Program-made: the position numbers and the translations under genes
The notes under the pieces: generated by a model
The model's input: only the letters and a program-made list of their open reading frames with translations
What the model was told of the DNA's origin: nothing
Databases searched by the model: none
DNA from: Methanolacinia petrolearia DSM 11571
Lineage (GTDB): Archaea > Halobacteriota > Methanomicrobia > Methanomicrobiales > Methanomicrobiaceae
Direction: 5' to 3'
DNA: 64,000 nt
Assembly (NCBI RefSeq): GCF_000147875.1
Contig: NC_014507.1
Coordinates: forward strand, 434,001-498,000
Part shown: positions 36,785-44,871 of the stretch, piece by piece
Numbering within the stretch: position 1 is the first letter of the stretch
Layout: every line of letters starts with the position of its first letter

Positions 36785-37010
36785 TTTTGGAGGCAACTTA
36801 TTTCACGTTATGAGTCTGCCGCGTCTCTCGCTCAGGGGATACCGGTCTATCCCCTGAGCGGCTATCACCATGAAGAGGCCCCGAGGCCGGGGCCGATCCG
36901 CCGGGCCTGCGAAGCGGCCGGGCGGCGGGGGGTTGCCAACGATGTACTTGATGGAGACCTACTCCGGACCGCTTGATCTCTCCATCCTGGTATATGATAC
37001 CAATGTCAAA
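36785..37010 (+). ncRNA. Candidate GC-rich structured RNA
   Basis: A TATA-like TATAAATC at 36761-36768 sits about 25 bp before the start. Stems that pair perfectly are GGCAAC (36792-36797) with GTTGCC (36932-36937), CGCTCAGGGGATA with TATCCCCTGAGCG (36829-36860), GGCCCC-GAGGCC-GGGGCC, and CCGCC-g-GGCC...GGCC-g-GGCGG; after the closing stem come GATGGAGA...TCTCCATC and TGGTAT-ATG-ATACCA. The closed multi-branch layout and GC content far above the flanks suggest an RNA. It does not show RNase P or SRP RNA core motifs. A small coding frame overlaps it and cannot be excluded. Confidence 0.45.
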
Positions 37011-37070
37011 TTCTTTCCAAATACTACACCTTTGACTCCATGATATGATACATTTGATTTTCATTATGAG

Positions 37071-37159
37071 AAGGGAGGGGAGTTCCCCTCCCTTCAACCC
37101 TCCCCCCATTGCGATAAGTCGCCGTCGGGACGGGCAAGCATCCCTCCGGCTCCAAAAAA
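37071..37159 (-). repeat. Dispersed repeat, copy next to echF
   Basis: Ends in the perfect palindrome AAGGGAGGGGA-GT-TCCCCTCCCTT (37071-37094). The remainder on the minus strand (GGAGCCGGAGGGATGCTTGC, CCGTCCCGACGGCGACTTAT) matches the copy at 51122-51209 nearly base for base. It follows the echF stop and may double as a terminator. Confidence 0.7.
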
Positions 37160-37172
37160 GAGAATTAAAAAA

Positions 37173-37559
37173 TCACTCAGCTCCCGCAGGAGCCTCTTTT
37201 TCAGCCTCAACCTCAGGCCCAATCACCTTATCCTTCACCGGGCCGGAAAGAACGGGCTCCTTGTACACGTTTGAAGTCGAGAGGCAGTCCTTCGGGCAGG
37301 CCTCGACGCACGAGTTGCAAATGATGCACCTGAACCTGTCGATCTCCCACGTGCGGTCCGGCTTCGATACCTCGATCGCATCCGCCGGACAGTTCTTGCT
37401 GCACAAGCCGCAGAAGATACAATCGTCGATATTAATCTCGATATGGCCCCTCGAAGCATCGTATCTCTTCGCCGGCTCAAAGGGGTACCTGAGAGTCGCC
37501 GGCCCGCCGACGAGGTTCTTTAAAATCCTCTTCGCCATCGTGAATGTAATCTTTCCCAT
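37173..37559 (-). CDS. echF: Ech hydrogenase ferredoxin subunit EchF
   Basis: A 128-residue polyferredoxin-type subunit with two 4Fe-4S motifs: Cys47, 50, 53 and 57 (CIFCGLCSKNCP) and Cys78, 81, 84 and 88 (CIICNSCVEACP). It passes electrons between soluble ferredoxin and the EchC cluster. The C-terminal 30 residues are an acidic Ala/Glu/Pro tail. It is the last gene of the echABCDEF operon. Confidence 0.92.
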   Translation of the reverse strand: MGKITFTMAKRILKNLVGGPATLRYPFEPAKRYDASRGHIEINIDDCIFCGLCSKNCPADAIEVSKPDRTWEIDRFRCIICNSCVEACPKDCLSTSNVYKEPVLSGPVKDKVIGPEVEAEKEAPAGAE

Positions 37560-37565
37560 CTCAAA

Positions 37566-38648
37566 TCACCTCTCCGCACACCCGATACACGGATCGATCG
37601 TCAGAACTATCACCGGGACATCCGCCATCTCGCAGCCCGCGAGCATCTTTACAAGCGGCGGGATATTCGTCAAAGTCGGCGTCCTCACACGCTCCCTCAC
37701 CAGGAACCTCTTACCGTTGCCCTTCACGTAATGGATGCACTCGCCTCTCGGCTGCTCGACCCGCGAGAAGTACTCTCCGTCCGGGTTGCCCTTCACCTTC
37801 ACCTCGATATCCCCGTCGGGAATCTTCTCAATCGCCTGTTTGATCAGGTCCGCCGACTGGAGAACCTCCTTCGCACGGACGACACACCGCGAGTAGCAGT
37901 CCCCTTCCGTCTCGACAATGGGTTTGAAATCAAGCTCGGGATATTTAAGATATCCCGTCTCGCGGGCATCGATCGCAACACCGCACCCTCTCGCAGTCGG
38001 CCCGACCGCCCCGAGGTGGTACGCATCGTCCTTCGAGAGATACCCGATTCCGCTCGTCCTGTGGATCACCGTCGAATCGTCGAAGAAGACATGGTTCAGC
38101 TCCTCGACCTCGGCATAGGTCCTGTCGAGGCCCGCCGACATCTCCTTCAGCTTCGAATCGGAGATATCCCTCCGGACACCTCCCACCTTGCACGAACCCT
38201 GAATCACCCTTCCGCCCGTCGTCTCCTCCATCACATCAAGGACCTGCTCGCGGATTCTCCAGGCGTTCATGAACAGGTTCTCGAATCCCATCGCGTCCGC
38301 AAACAGCCCCATCCAGAGGAGGTGGCTGTGCATCCTCGAGTACTCAGACCAGATCGTCCTCAGGTACTGTGCCCTCTCCGGGACCTCCACACCCATGATA
38401 TTCTCGATCCCCTGGCAGAACCCGACGCTGTGGATGAAACTGCATATCCCGCAGATCCTCTCCGCGATATACACGTAGTTCTTGTAATCCTTCTTCTCCA
38501 CCAGCTTCTCAAGCCCGCGGTGGACATACCCGATCGACGGGACCGCCTCGACCACCCTCTCGTCCTCGATCACGAGGTCCAGGTGGATCGGCTCCGGGAG
38601 AACCGGGTGCTGCGGCCCGAACGGTACGACGGTACGCCTCCCTGTCAT
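37566..38648 (-). CDS. echE: Ech hydrogenase large subunit EchE ([NiFe] site)
   Basis: A 360-residue catalytic subunit homologous to the 49-kDa subunit of complex I. The nickel ligands are all present: Cys66 and Cys69 in ERICGICSF and Cys354 and Cys357 in DPCIGCAER. The protein ends three residues after Cys357, so there is no C-terminal peptide for a maturation protease, as in other energy-converting hydrogenases of this type. Its ATG overlaps the echD stop. Confidence 0.95.
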   Translation of the reverse strand: MTGRRTVVPFGPQHPVLPEPIHLDLVIEDERVVEAVPSIGYVHRGLEKLVEKKDYKNYVYIAERICGICSFIHSVGFCQGIENIMGVEVPERAQYLRTIWSEYSRMHSHLLWMGLFADAMGFENLFMNAWRIREQVLDVMEETTGGRVIQGSCKVGGVRRDISDSKLKEMSAGLDRTYAEVEELNHVFFDDSTVIHRTSGIGYLSKDDAYHLGAVGPTARGCGVAIDARETGYLKYPELDFKPIVETEGDCYSRCVVRAKEVLQSADLIKQAIEKIPDGDIEVKVKGNPDGEYFSRVEQPRGECIHYVKGNGKRFLVRERVRTPTLTNIPPLVKMLAGCEMADVPVIVLTIDPCIGCAER

Positions 38649-39073
38649 TCTTCACCCCCGGCATCGGCCTTTGCTTCTTCTTTGGTCTCTTCCACCGCTT
38701 TCTTCGCCGGGACTTTCTTTACCGTCACCTCGCCCCTGAACGGGTGCGGGATGCTCGTCTTAAAGAGATAGCCGTTGAAATCGATATTCATCCCTTCCAC
38801 CGGAATCCCGTAGAGGTCGTGCATCTCGTTTTCGTAGATGAACGCCCCCCAGTAGATATCCGATATGCTCGGCATCGTCACATCTTCGCCGATCGTGACT
38901 CTCAGGTTCTCGAAACGATTCTCCTTGTCGAACGAGTAGTTGATCTCGAAGGCGTCCTCGATTCTCGTGCACCCGATCTGGACCAGGCGGTAGCCGTCGT
39001 CCGACTTCGCTTTGACCTCGTCCAAAAGTTCGCCGACCGAAATCTCCCTTATCAGTTGTTCTTCGATAGTCAT
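38645..39073 (-). CDS. echD: Ech hydrogenase subunit EchD
   Basis: A 142-residue homologue of the 30-kDa (NuoC) complex I subunit: FEINYSFDKENRFENLRVTI, and the conserved SDIYWGAFIYENEMHDLYGI. The C-terminal 30 residues are Lys/Glu/Ala-rich. It sits between echC and echE with tight overlaps. It links the catalytic and small subunits. Confidence 0.9.
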   Translation of the reverse strand: MTIEEQLIREISVGELLDEVKAKSDDGYRLVQIGCTRIEDAFEINYSFDKENRFENLRVTIGEDVTMPSISDIYWGAFIYENEMHDLYGIPVEGMNIDFNGYLFKTSIPHPFRGEVTVKKVPAKKAVEETKEEAKADAGGEE

Positions 39074-39074
39074 C

Positions 39075-39515
39075 TCAGTGCCCCGCCTCTTTCTTCATAT
39101 CTTCTCTCTTCTGTTCCAGTATGCCAAGCGCCTTCACGACACCGTCGATAATCGCCTCCGGTTTCGCCGCACAGCCGGGAACATACACGTCCACCGGGAT
39201 CAGCTTGTCCACTCCTCCGGCTACATTGTAGCACTCGCGGAAGACACCGCCCGATAAGGCACAGGCCCCGATCGCAACGACAACGTTCGGCTTCGGCATC
39301 TGTTTGTAGATATTTTTTATCACCGGTTTGTTCTGCTCGTTAACGCTGCCCGTCACGAGGAAGACATCGGCATGCTTCGGGTTTCCCGTATTGATGATCC
39401 CGAACCGTTCCACGTCATAGAGAGGTGTAAGGCAGGCAAGGACCTCGATGTCGCAGCCGTTGCAGCTCGACGCGTCGTAGTGTATAATCCAGGGGGATTT
39501 TGTTATGTATGCCAT
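39075..39515 (-). CDS. echC: Ech hydrogenase small subunit EchC
   Basis: A 146-residue NuoB homologue carrying the proximal 4Fe-4S cluster: Cys18 and Cys21 (SCNGCDIE), Cys85 (GACAL) and Cys115 (PGCAAKPEAI). It passes electrons from EchF to the nickel site in EchE. The gene is 1 bp from echD. Confidence 0.94.
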   Translation of the reverse strand: MAYITKSPWIIHYDASSCNGCDIEVLACLTPLYDVERFGIINTGNPKHADVFLVTGSVNEQNKPVIKNIYKQMPKPNVVVAIGACALSGGVFRECYNVAGGVDKLIPVDVYVPGCAAKPEAIIDGVVKALGILEQKREDMKKEAGH

Positions 39516-39521
39516 TTCTTC

Positions 39522-40403
39522 TCACCTCAAAATCAGGTACAGGGCCATCAGGTTCAGGACCCCTGCAACGGCGGTCACAATCCAGCAGCTATCGAGCATA
39601 AAGCCCCATTTCACCCTCGAAGTCGCGTTGTCCACGAAGATCTCCAGGAGATATACAAGGGCAATCACGATAATTCCGATTATAGGGGCAGCGAACCCGA
39701 AGAACAGGAACAAAAACCCGAGGAGGAAGACGACCTCGTAGAGGTGCGCAAGCTCGATCATCCCGAGCGTCGATCCCGCGAACTCCGTATTGAGACCCCG
39801 CACAAGCTCCTGGTGGGCGTGGTGCGACGTGGAGATATCGAACGGCGACTTCCTCAGCTTGACAGTCAGTATATAGACGAACCCGATGAAGATTCCCGGC
39901 AGGACCAGTATCAGCGGGCTTCCGTACGATGCGATCTCGAACGTGTTGAACGAGTTCGTCACCTCGTAGAACCCGACGGCCGCGATTATTATCATCGGCT
40001 CAATCGCCATGAGCTGAATCAGTTCGCGTTCCGCACCGACATGTGCGTAAGGCGACCCGGACGAAAACGCTCCGAGTATCAGGGAGACCTCCGCGAGAGT
40101 CAGGGCGAATATCACCAGCAGGATATCTGAGCCGCCGAAGAAGAGCGCTCCCGTGATTATGATGAAGACGAGATACCCGAATATCCAGAAGTTCTGGGAC
40201 TCGTGTATAACCATCTTCTCCTTCTCGAAGAGCTTGAGTATATCGTACATCGGCTGGAACAAGGGCGGCCCTACCCGTCCCTGCATCCTCGCAGTAATAA
40301 TCCGGTCGAGTCCGAGGACGATCGTCCCGATGAACGGGGCGAGGACTATGAAGAGCAGAATCCCGATGACAGGTTCTCCTGTCAACAGCTCTATAGCACT
40401 CAC
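39522..40403 (-). CDS. echB: Ech hydrogenase membrane subunit EchB
   Basis: A 293-residue NuoH homologue with about eight helices. The conserved RIITARMQGRVGPPLFQPMYDILKLF start and the SPFDISTSHHAHQELV loop are characteristic. The GTG at 40403 overlaps the echA stop (GTGA), which I prefer to the ATG at 40430 because the nine extra residues (MARPAGGDD) are unlike the family. It couples electron flow to ion movement. Confidence 0.93.
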   Translation of the reverse strand: MSAIELLTGEPVIGILLFIVLAPFIGTIVLGLDRIITARMQGRVGPPLFQPMYDILKLFEKEKMVIHESQNFWIFGYLVFIIITGALFFGGSDILLVIFALTLAEVSLILGAFSSGSPYAHVGAERELIQLMAIEPMIIIAAVGFYEVTNSFNTFEIASYGSPLILVLPGIFIGFVYILTVKLRKSPFDISTSHHAHQELVRGLNTEFAGSTLGMIELAHLYEVVFLLGFLFLFFGFAAPIIGIIVIALVYLLEIFVDNATSRVKWGFMLDSCWIVTAVAGVLNLMALYLILR

Positions 40404-42334
40404 ATCATCACCCCCAGCGGGACGAGCCATGATAACAGGGCGAACATCACCACGATTATGAGGATCGACGACCAGACGCCCGCCCTGCTGAGCTCCTTTT
40501 CACCGAACATATTCGGGAAGTAGTAGTTGGAAAGCTCCTCTTCCTTCATGACACCCATGCTGCCGAGGAATTTGAGGTGCTCTCCATCGACCTCCGAGAC
40601 CCTTGCGCTCATATACTGTCTCCTGAGTGTCCGTCCCTTTGCGAAGTGGAACAGGCTCAGCGGGAGCAGGATGACGACGACGACCATGAAGAGCATGATG
40701 ATCTCGTTGCTCAGGCTGAGGAGTGGCGATGCCGTATGGTACACTTCATGGATGTACGGCTCGATCATCGTCGACGATATCAGCGGGAATATCAGGCATG
40801 CCAGGACGGTAAGTCCCCCGAGTGTGAATATCGCACTCATCTCAGGGCGGGACGCCTCCTTTTCGACAGGCTTCCGTTCGGTCCTGACCTCCAAAATGCG
40901 GCCCATCCATTTCGTCCAGAAGAATACCGTGATTCCGCTGCCATATGCGATTATCGCGATGAGCAGCATCCCGAACGGCGGTATCGCGTTGACGAACGCA
41001 TGGATCGACGCCCACTTCGAGATAAGCATCCCGAACGGTGCGAGGAACATTCCGGCCATTCCGATGAGCATCATGAGGGCGATCTTCGGCATCGTGGCGA
41101 TAAGTCCGCCCATGTCCTCGATATCCCTCGAATGCTTCTGGTGCTCTACGGATCCTACGGAGAGGAAGAGGAGCGACTTTGCGACCGCGTGGAATATTAT
41201 CAGCAGTATTGCAGCCCAGACCGCTTCTTCGGTTCCGATTCCCGCACAGGCGACGACCAGGCCGAGGTTTGCAATCGTCGAATACGCGAGAACTTTCTTC
41301 GCGTTGCTCTGGCTGATGGCGATCGCCGATGCGGTGAGGAAGGTCAGTGCCCCGATGAACGCGAACGCGATCCCGATGAGGTTAGATTCGAAGACCGGTG
41401 CGAACCTGACAATCACGTAGACTCCGGCCTTGACCATCGTACTCGAATGGAGCAGAGCCGAGACAGGTGTCGGTGCGACCATCGCCCCGACCAGCCAGGA
41501 GGAGAACGGGAACTGTGCGGACTTGGTGAGACCGGCGAACCCGATGAAAGCCGCTGCGACGAGTGCTATCTCCGGCGAACTCTTAAGGAGCTCGTTTAGA
41601 TATATGTCGCTTCCCGAAGAGAATGCGTTTATGAAGAGTATTGCGCCGCTGAACGCCACACCCCCTATGACGTTTAGGAGCAGGGCCCAGAAGGCGTTCT
41701 TCCACGAGACTTCGTCCCTCGCGTACCCGATGAGGAGGAAGGAACAGAGTGTCGTTATCTCCCAGAACATGAAGAGCCACATGATGTTGTTGGAGAATAC
41801 GATCCCGAACATTGCCGAGAGGAAGAGGAACATCAGGAAGAAGAAGAGCGGTCTCCTGTCCACTACGTCCGTGTGGTGCTCGTGATACGTCTTCATGTAG
41901 CCGGTCGCATAGACGCAGATCAGGCTCCCGATTATGCCGATGATCAAGGCCATTATCAGGGAGAACGGGTCGATGAAAAGGTCGAATCCTGCGTAATGCG
42001 CCGGTTCGAAGACGATCTCGGTATAAGCGGCCATCGCGAGCTGCAATGCTGCGAGGACGGTTACCAGGTATTTTTTGAACTTCAGGCTTATTCCGATGAT
42101 GAACAGGCCGATTGCAACTTCGGCCACCAGTATCAGCGGGTCGACAAATGTGCCGTCTACAGCGAACAAGACCTCGCCCTTTCCGAAATATTCAAAGAGG
42201 AGATATAATGATCCCAGACAGGTCACAATTGCCGCGAAATTGACGAATAGATCCCTCCCTCTGCTGTTGGGGAGAAATAGCATGATTACTCCGGCAATCA
42301 GCGGGAAAAGTATCAGAAATATTAGTGATTCCAC
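40400..42334 (-). CDS. echA: Ech hydrogenase membrane subunit EchA (antiporter-like)
   Basis: A 644-residue NuoL/MrpA-like ion-translocating subunit with about sixteen helices. Typical motifs are MFWEITTLCSFLLIGYARDE (loop Glu), FAGLTKSAQFPFSSWLVGAM and TPVSALLHSSTMVKAGVYV. It is the first gene of the operon, so the promoter lies in the 395 bp upstream; a GATAAATAATG element on the minus strand near 42370 is a candidate TATA box. Confidence 0.94.
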   Translation of the reverse strand: MESLIFLILFPLIAGVIMLFLPNSRGRDLFVNFAAIVTCLGSLYLLFEYFGKGEVLFAVDGTFVDPLILVAEVAIGLFIIGISLKFKKYLVTVLAALQLAMAAYTEIVFEPAHYAGFDLFIDPFSLIMALIIGIIGSLICVYATGYMKTYHEHHTDVVDRRPLFFFLMFLFLSAMFGIVFSNNIMWLFMFWEITTLCSFLLIGYARDEVSWKNAFWALLLNVIGGVAFSGAILFINAFSSGSDIYLNELLKSSPEIALVAAAFIGFAGLTKSAQFPFSSWLVGAMVAPTPVSALLHSSTMVKAGVYVIVRFAPVFESNLIGIAFAFIGALTFLTASAIAISQSNAKKVLAYSTIANLGLVVACAGIGTEEAVWAAILLIIFHAVAKSLLFLSVGSVEHQKHSRDIEDMGGLIATMPKIALMMLIGMAGMFLAPFGMLISKWASIHAFVNAIPPFGMLLIAIIAYGSGITVFFWTKWMGRILEVRTERKPVEKEASRPEMSAIFTLGGLTVLACLIFPLISSTMIEPYIHEVYHTASPLLSLSNEIIMLFMVVVVILLPLSLFHFAKGRTLRRQYMSARVSEVDGEHLKFLGSMGVMKEEELSNYYFPNMFGEKELSRAGVWSSILIIVVMFALLSWLVPLGVMM

Positions 42335-42729
42335 GTGTGCGCCTCTAATCTATATTCTGGTTTCACATTATTTATCATTATCAATATGAACCGGTTTTAA
42401 GAAACTTTCAGGTGGATCTGGTGTGAATAATGCCTTATTCTGTAATACCATTTATGTTGTCTTCGCCGGTTATGCAGGGTTTGATCGTGCCCCGGGGATA
42501 GAATTTTGCATGCTCGCGAAATTTTATTTTTCCAAAAAAATTTTCCGGAAGAAGTTTCATTAAGCATCTCCCGTGTCTGTATGTGTATTCCGAGATCAGG
42601 AACGGGTGATAAAATTTGCATAGATCGTGGAGACTGGTATATCGGATCTCGTCGGATGACGAGGGCCGCATCACCCTGGGAATGGGGCCGGGGAGATTTT
42701 GAAGGTTTTGTGAAATTTTCAGTTCAAAA
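42335..42729. promoter_or_regulatory. Intergenic stretch upstream of ech
   Basis: These 395 bp contain the ech promoter near the right of echA (TATA-like GATAAATAATG, minus strand) and otherwise no credible gene. Short open frames on both strands lack start signals. The right 100 bp are the 3' flank of the nuclease-like gene. Confidence 0.4.
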
Positions 42730-43578
42730 TTAAAAATTGGAAAGATTCGATTGTTCGCTTGATGCCCATTCTTCGATCCTGCTTTCAATATATTCCCTTC
42801 TTTGAACAGATTTTACAGAATCTGTCGTTGAAATGTATTTCCCGGAATCAAGTTTAATATAGCCTTTTAGAAACCTTCCGATAAGTAACTCCATTTCAAT
42901 CTCAATTTTCTTTGCCAGATCTTTTTTTTGTTTTTCTCCGGTTTTTTCAGATATTCGTTCAAGGCTTAGCTCTACCATCTGCCTTGAAGTTAATCCCTCA
43001 GATCCCGGTTTAAAAAGCATCATTACAATATCTGAAATTCCTCTTCTGATTTCCAGTTTTTTTGACTCCGGAACCAACGTTATCGGTATGGCCGGTAATT
43101 TCGATAAATCATCACCCTTTGATGTAGTTAAAGCATCGATTAATGCAGAATAATCTAATAAATTTAATTTGCAGACTTCTAATTTCTCTTTGACAATTAT
43201 TTGACAGCATTCTTTATCGTCTATATACTCAATCCTGCTTGTAAGGATTTCAGGAGTTGTTTTGTGAGGTTTAAGTCCGTAAATACTGAGATTTCTCCCT
43301 TCAAGATCTTTGTATTTTAAAATTTGATCGCATTTTGACTTGTCTGAATTATTTGTTAATTCGATTATCAACCATGAATTATCATTACTTGCGACAATAT
43401 CCGGATTATAGTCGGTTTCTTCATAATTATTTCTTAAAAAAGGTTCAATTTGGTAGTTATAATTACATTTATGAAAGGGACCTTCAAATTTGGGCCGGTT
43501 TAATTTCCTAAAGAGTTGTAAAGTATTTCTCCAAAGAACCAGTCTTCTATCGATTTCAGGCAAATATTTCAACTCCAT
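42730..43578 (-). CDS. RecB-like nuclease-signature protein (accessory pair, second gene)
   Basis: A 282-residue AT-rich gene. Residues 56-90 read DYNPDIVASNDNSWLIIELT and end QILKYK: Asp60, Glu73-x-Thr75 and QxxxY (Gln85, Tyr89). This is the PD-(D/E)xK order of RecB-type nucleases, but the usual Lys is Thr. The C-terminal half is helical (LTSRQMVELSLERISEKTGE). It overlaps the 348-codon gene by 23 bases. Function is not established; a defence role is possible. Confidence 0.65.
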   Translation of the reverse strand: MELKYLPEIDRRLVLWRNTLQLFRKLNRPKFEGPFHKCNYNYQIEPFLRNNYEETDYNPDIVASNDNSWLIIELTNNSDKSKCDQILKYKDLEGRNLSIYGLKPHKTTPEILTSRIEYIDDKECCQIIVKEKLEVCKLNLLDYSALIDALTTSKGDDLSKLPAIPITLVPESKKLEIRRGISDIVMMLFKPGSEGLTSRQMVELSLERISEKTGEKQKKDLAKKIEIEMELLIGRFLKGYIKLDSGKYISTTDSVKSVQRREYIESRIEEWASSEQSNLSNF

Positions 43579-44593
43579 CGTAAAATATGGATGTATATCC
43601 TGCGTTATCTTCTCCTTGTAATGTTGCTATTCTGGGTACAGCATTAATACATCCCTTTCCCGGTACAGTTATATATGCATAATCTTCACCAATGTCGATT
43701 AATAATCTGTCCCAATTGTGAAGATCAACGCCTTTGAATCGTTTGAAGTCATCTTTTGACTCGGTTTCGGTCAACCAGAGCCTCATTTGACCTTTGCCCT
43801 TTTTTACAGTTTTTGAAAAGGAACTCAAATCGACTTTTTGTTCGAAATTTAACTCAAAAGCACCGATTTTATCATCACGAAGTTTAGACGCATCTATTAG
43901 TTCATCTTCATATTTATTGGCAATTTCAGATATTTCGATAAGGGTTTCGTCAACATCTTCCGCCCGGTTTATGGTAATTTTTCCTTCGCTGTACATCTCC
44001 ATTGAGATCTTTGTATCTCCATTTGAGATCTTTTTCCATCTTGTGCTATGGATAGCTAATTTATCAGATGCTTCTTCGATTATTTTATCCAGACCTTCAA
44101 TTTGTTTATTCCCATACCATGCTTTTAAGCTGAACTGTCCGCCTTCATCCTCTTCTGCAAGCCCGTCGAGGTACTTCAATCCAATTCCCTTTTGAATCCA
44201 GTTGGATTTGTTTTTCTTATAATGGAGATATCCTCTTGAAAGCCAACATCTGTCAAGTCCGATATTGTTCTCTACCAATTTTTCGATGAAAAGATCTGAT
44301 TCTTTTGCATTTTCTATATTATACAATGTCCAGACTCTTTCTCCGGCTGTATTGATGAATACCGAGTTATTATAATCTTTTGAATCCAGAATGTACCAAC
44401 CGTCCGATGAAAGTTTTCTCCAGGTTCCAAACGGTGGCCTGAAATTATTCAGATCCTTTTCATTACTCTCAATGAGATATGCTTTCAATTGCGGTTTCGT
44501 ATATTTTTTATACTTGGATAATGTTTCCTCATTATCATCGAAACCCGCTTGTATTAGTTCTTTAACACCATTGAGGTCATGAATTTTCGGCAT
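43556..44593 (-). CDS. Unknown protein paired with the nuclease-like gene
   Basis: From the ATG at 44593 (GTG at 44602 also in frame) the product is 345 residues with no recognised family. The N-terminal half (KIHDLNGVKELIQAGFDDNE, FGTWRKLSSDGWYILDSKDY) and the C-terminal half (MRLWLTETESKDDFKRFKGV, DYAYITVPGKGCINAVPRIA) look like separate mixed alpha/beta domains. AT content and codon use set the pair apart from ech. The overlapping partner suggests a two-component system. Confidence 0.65.
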   Translation of the reverse strand: MPKIHDLNGVKELIQAGFDDNEETLSKYKKYTKPQLKAYLIESNEKDLNNFRPPFGTWRKLSSDGWYILDSKDYNNSVFINTAGERVWTLYNIENAKESDLFIEKLVENNIGLDRCWLSRGYLHYKKNKSNWIQKGIGLKYLDGLAEEDEGGQFSLKAWYGNKQIEGLDKIIEEASDKLAIHSTRWKKISNGDTKISMEMYSEGKITINRAEDVDETLIEISEIANKYEDELIDASKLRDDKIGAFELNFEQKVDLSSFSKTVKKGKGQMRLWLTETESKDDFKRFKGVDLHNWDRLLIDIGEDYAYITVPGKGCINAVPRIATLQGEDNAGYTSIFYDGVEIFA

Positions 44594-44674
44594 ATCAATC
44601 ACATTTTATTTTTCATAGGGATATTTTGTTTAATTATTCCATAAAGGACGTTGTTATTCCCATTTATCTAATTG

Positions 44675-44854
44675 TTATATTATATTTTTTACTTCACCCC
44701 CCTTCAAATCCTCTCTCAAAAGTCTCGCGAAACATCTCTCGCAGATGGTCGGTCCGGGCTCTTTTGATACGAAGACTGCCCTGCCCTTACCACCGTAGAG
44801 ATCGTATTTTCCCGGATGTCTTCTCGTCTGCACGAAGTCCCGGTTGGCTGAAGC
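44675..44854 (-). pseudogene. 3' fragment of a primase-helicase paralogue
   Basis: The minus strand encodes NRDFVQTRRHPGKYDLYGGK, then TICERCFARLLRE, matching the C-terminal zinc finger of the 983-residue protein at 47567 (RDFVRTEKELGKCDLCGMGK, SICERCFGRLLRE). The first two cysteines have become Tyr, and nothing upstream is left. It lies directly after the AAA+ gene. It shows that a second copy of the replication gene once ended here. Confidence 0.75.
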
Positions 44855-44871
44855 TTCAGAGTATAAAATTA

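Noticed and set aside
36785-37010. RNase P or SRP RNA
   Set aside because: The conserved GAGGAAAGUCC/ACAGAAA and the S-domain GGAAGGGAGC motifs are not found on either strand.
36869-37044. 57-codon Arg/Gly-rich ORF inside the candidate RNA
   Set aside because: No ribosome-binding site, biased composition explained by GC-rich stems; kept as an alternative only.
36798-37109. 103-codon minus-strand ORF over the same region
   Set aside because: Its N-terminus derives from the dispersed repeat and its C-terminus from hairpins; no gene-like signal.
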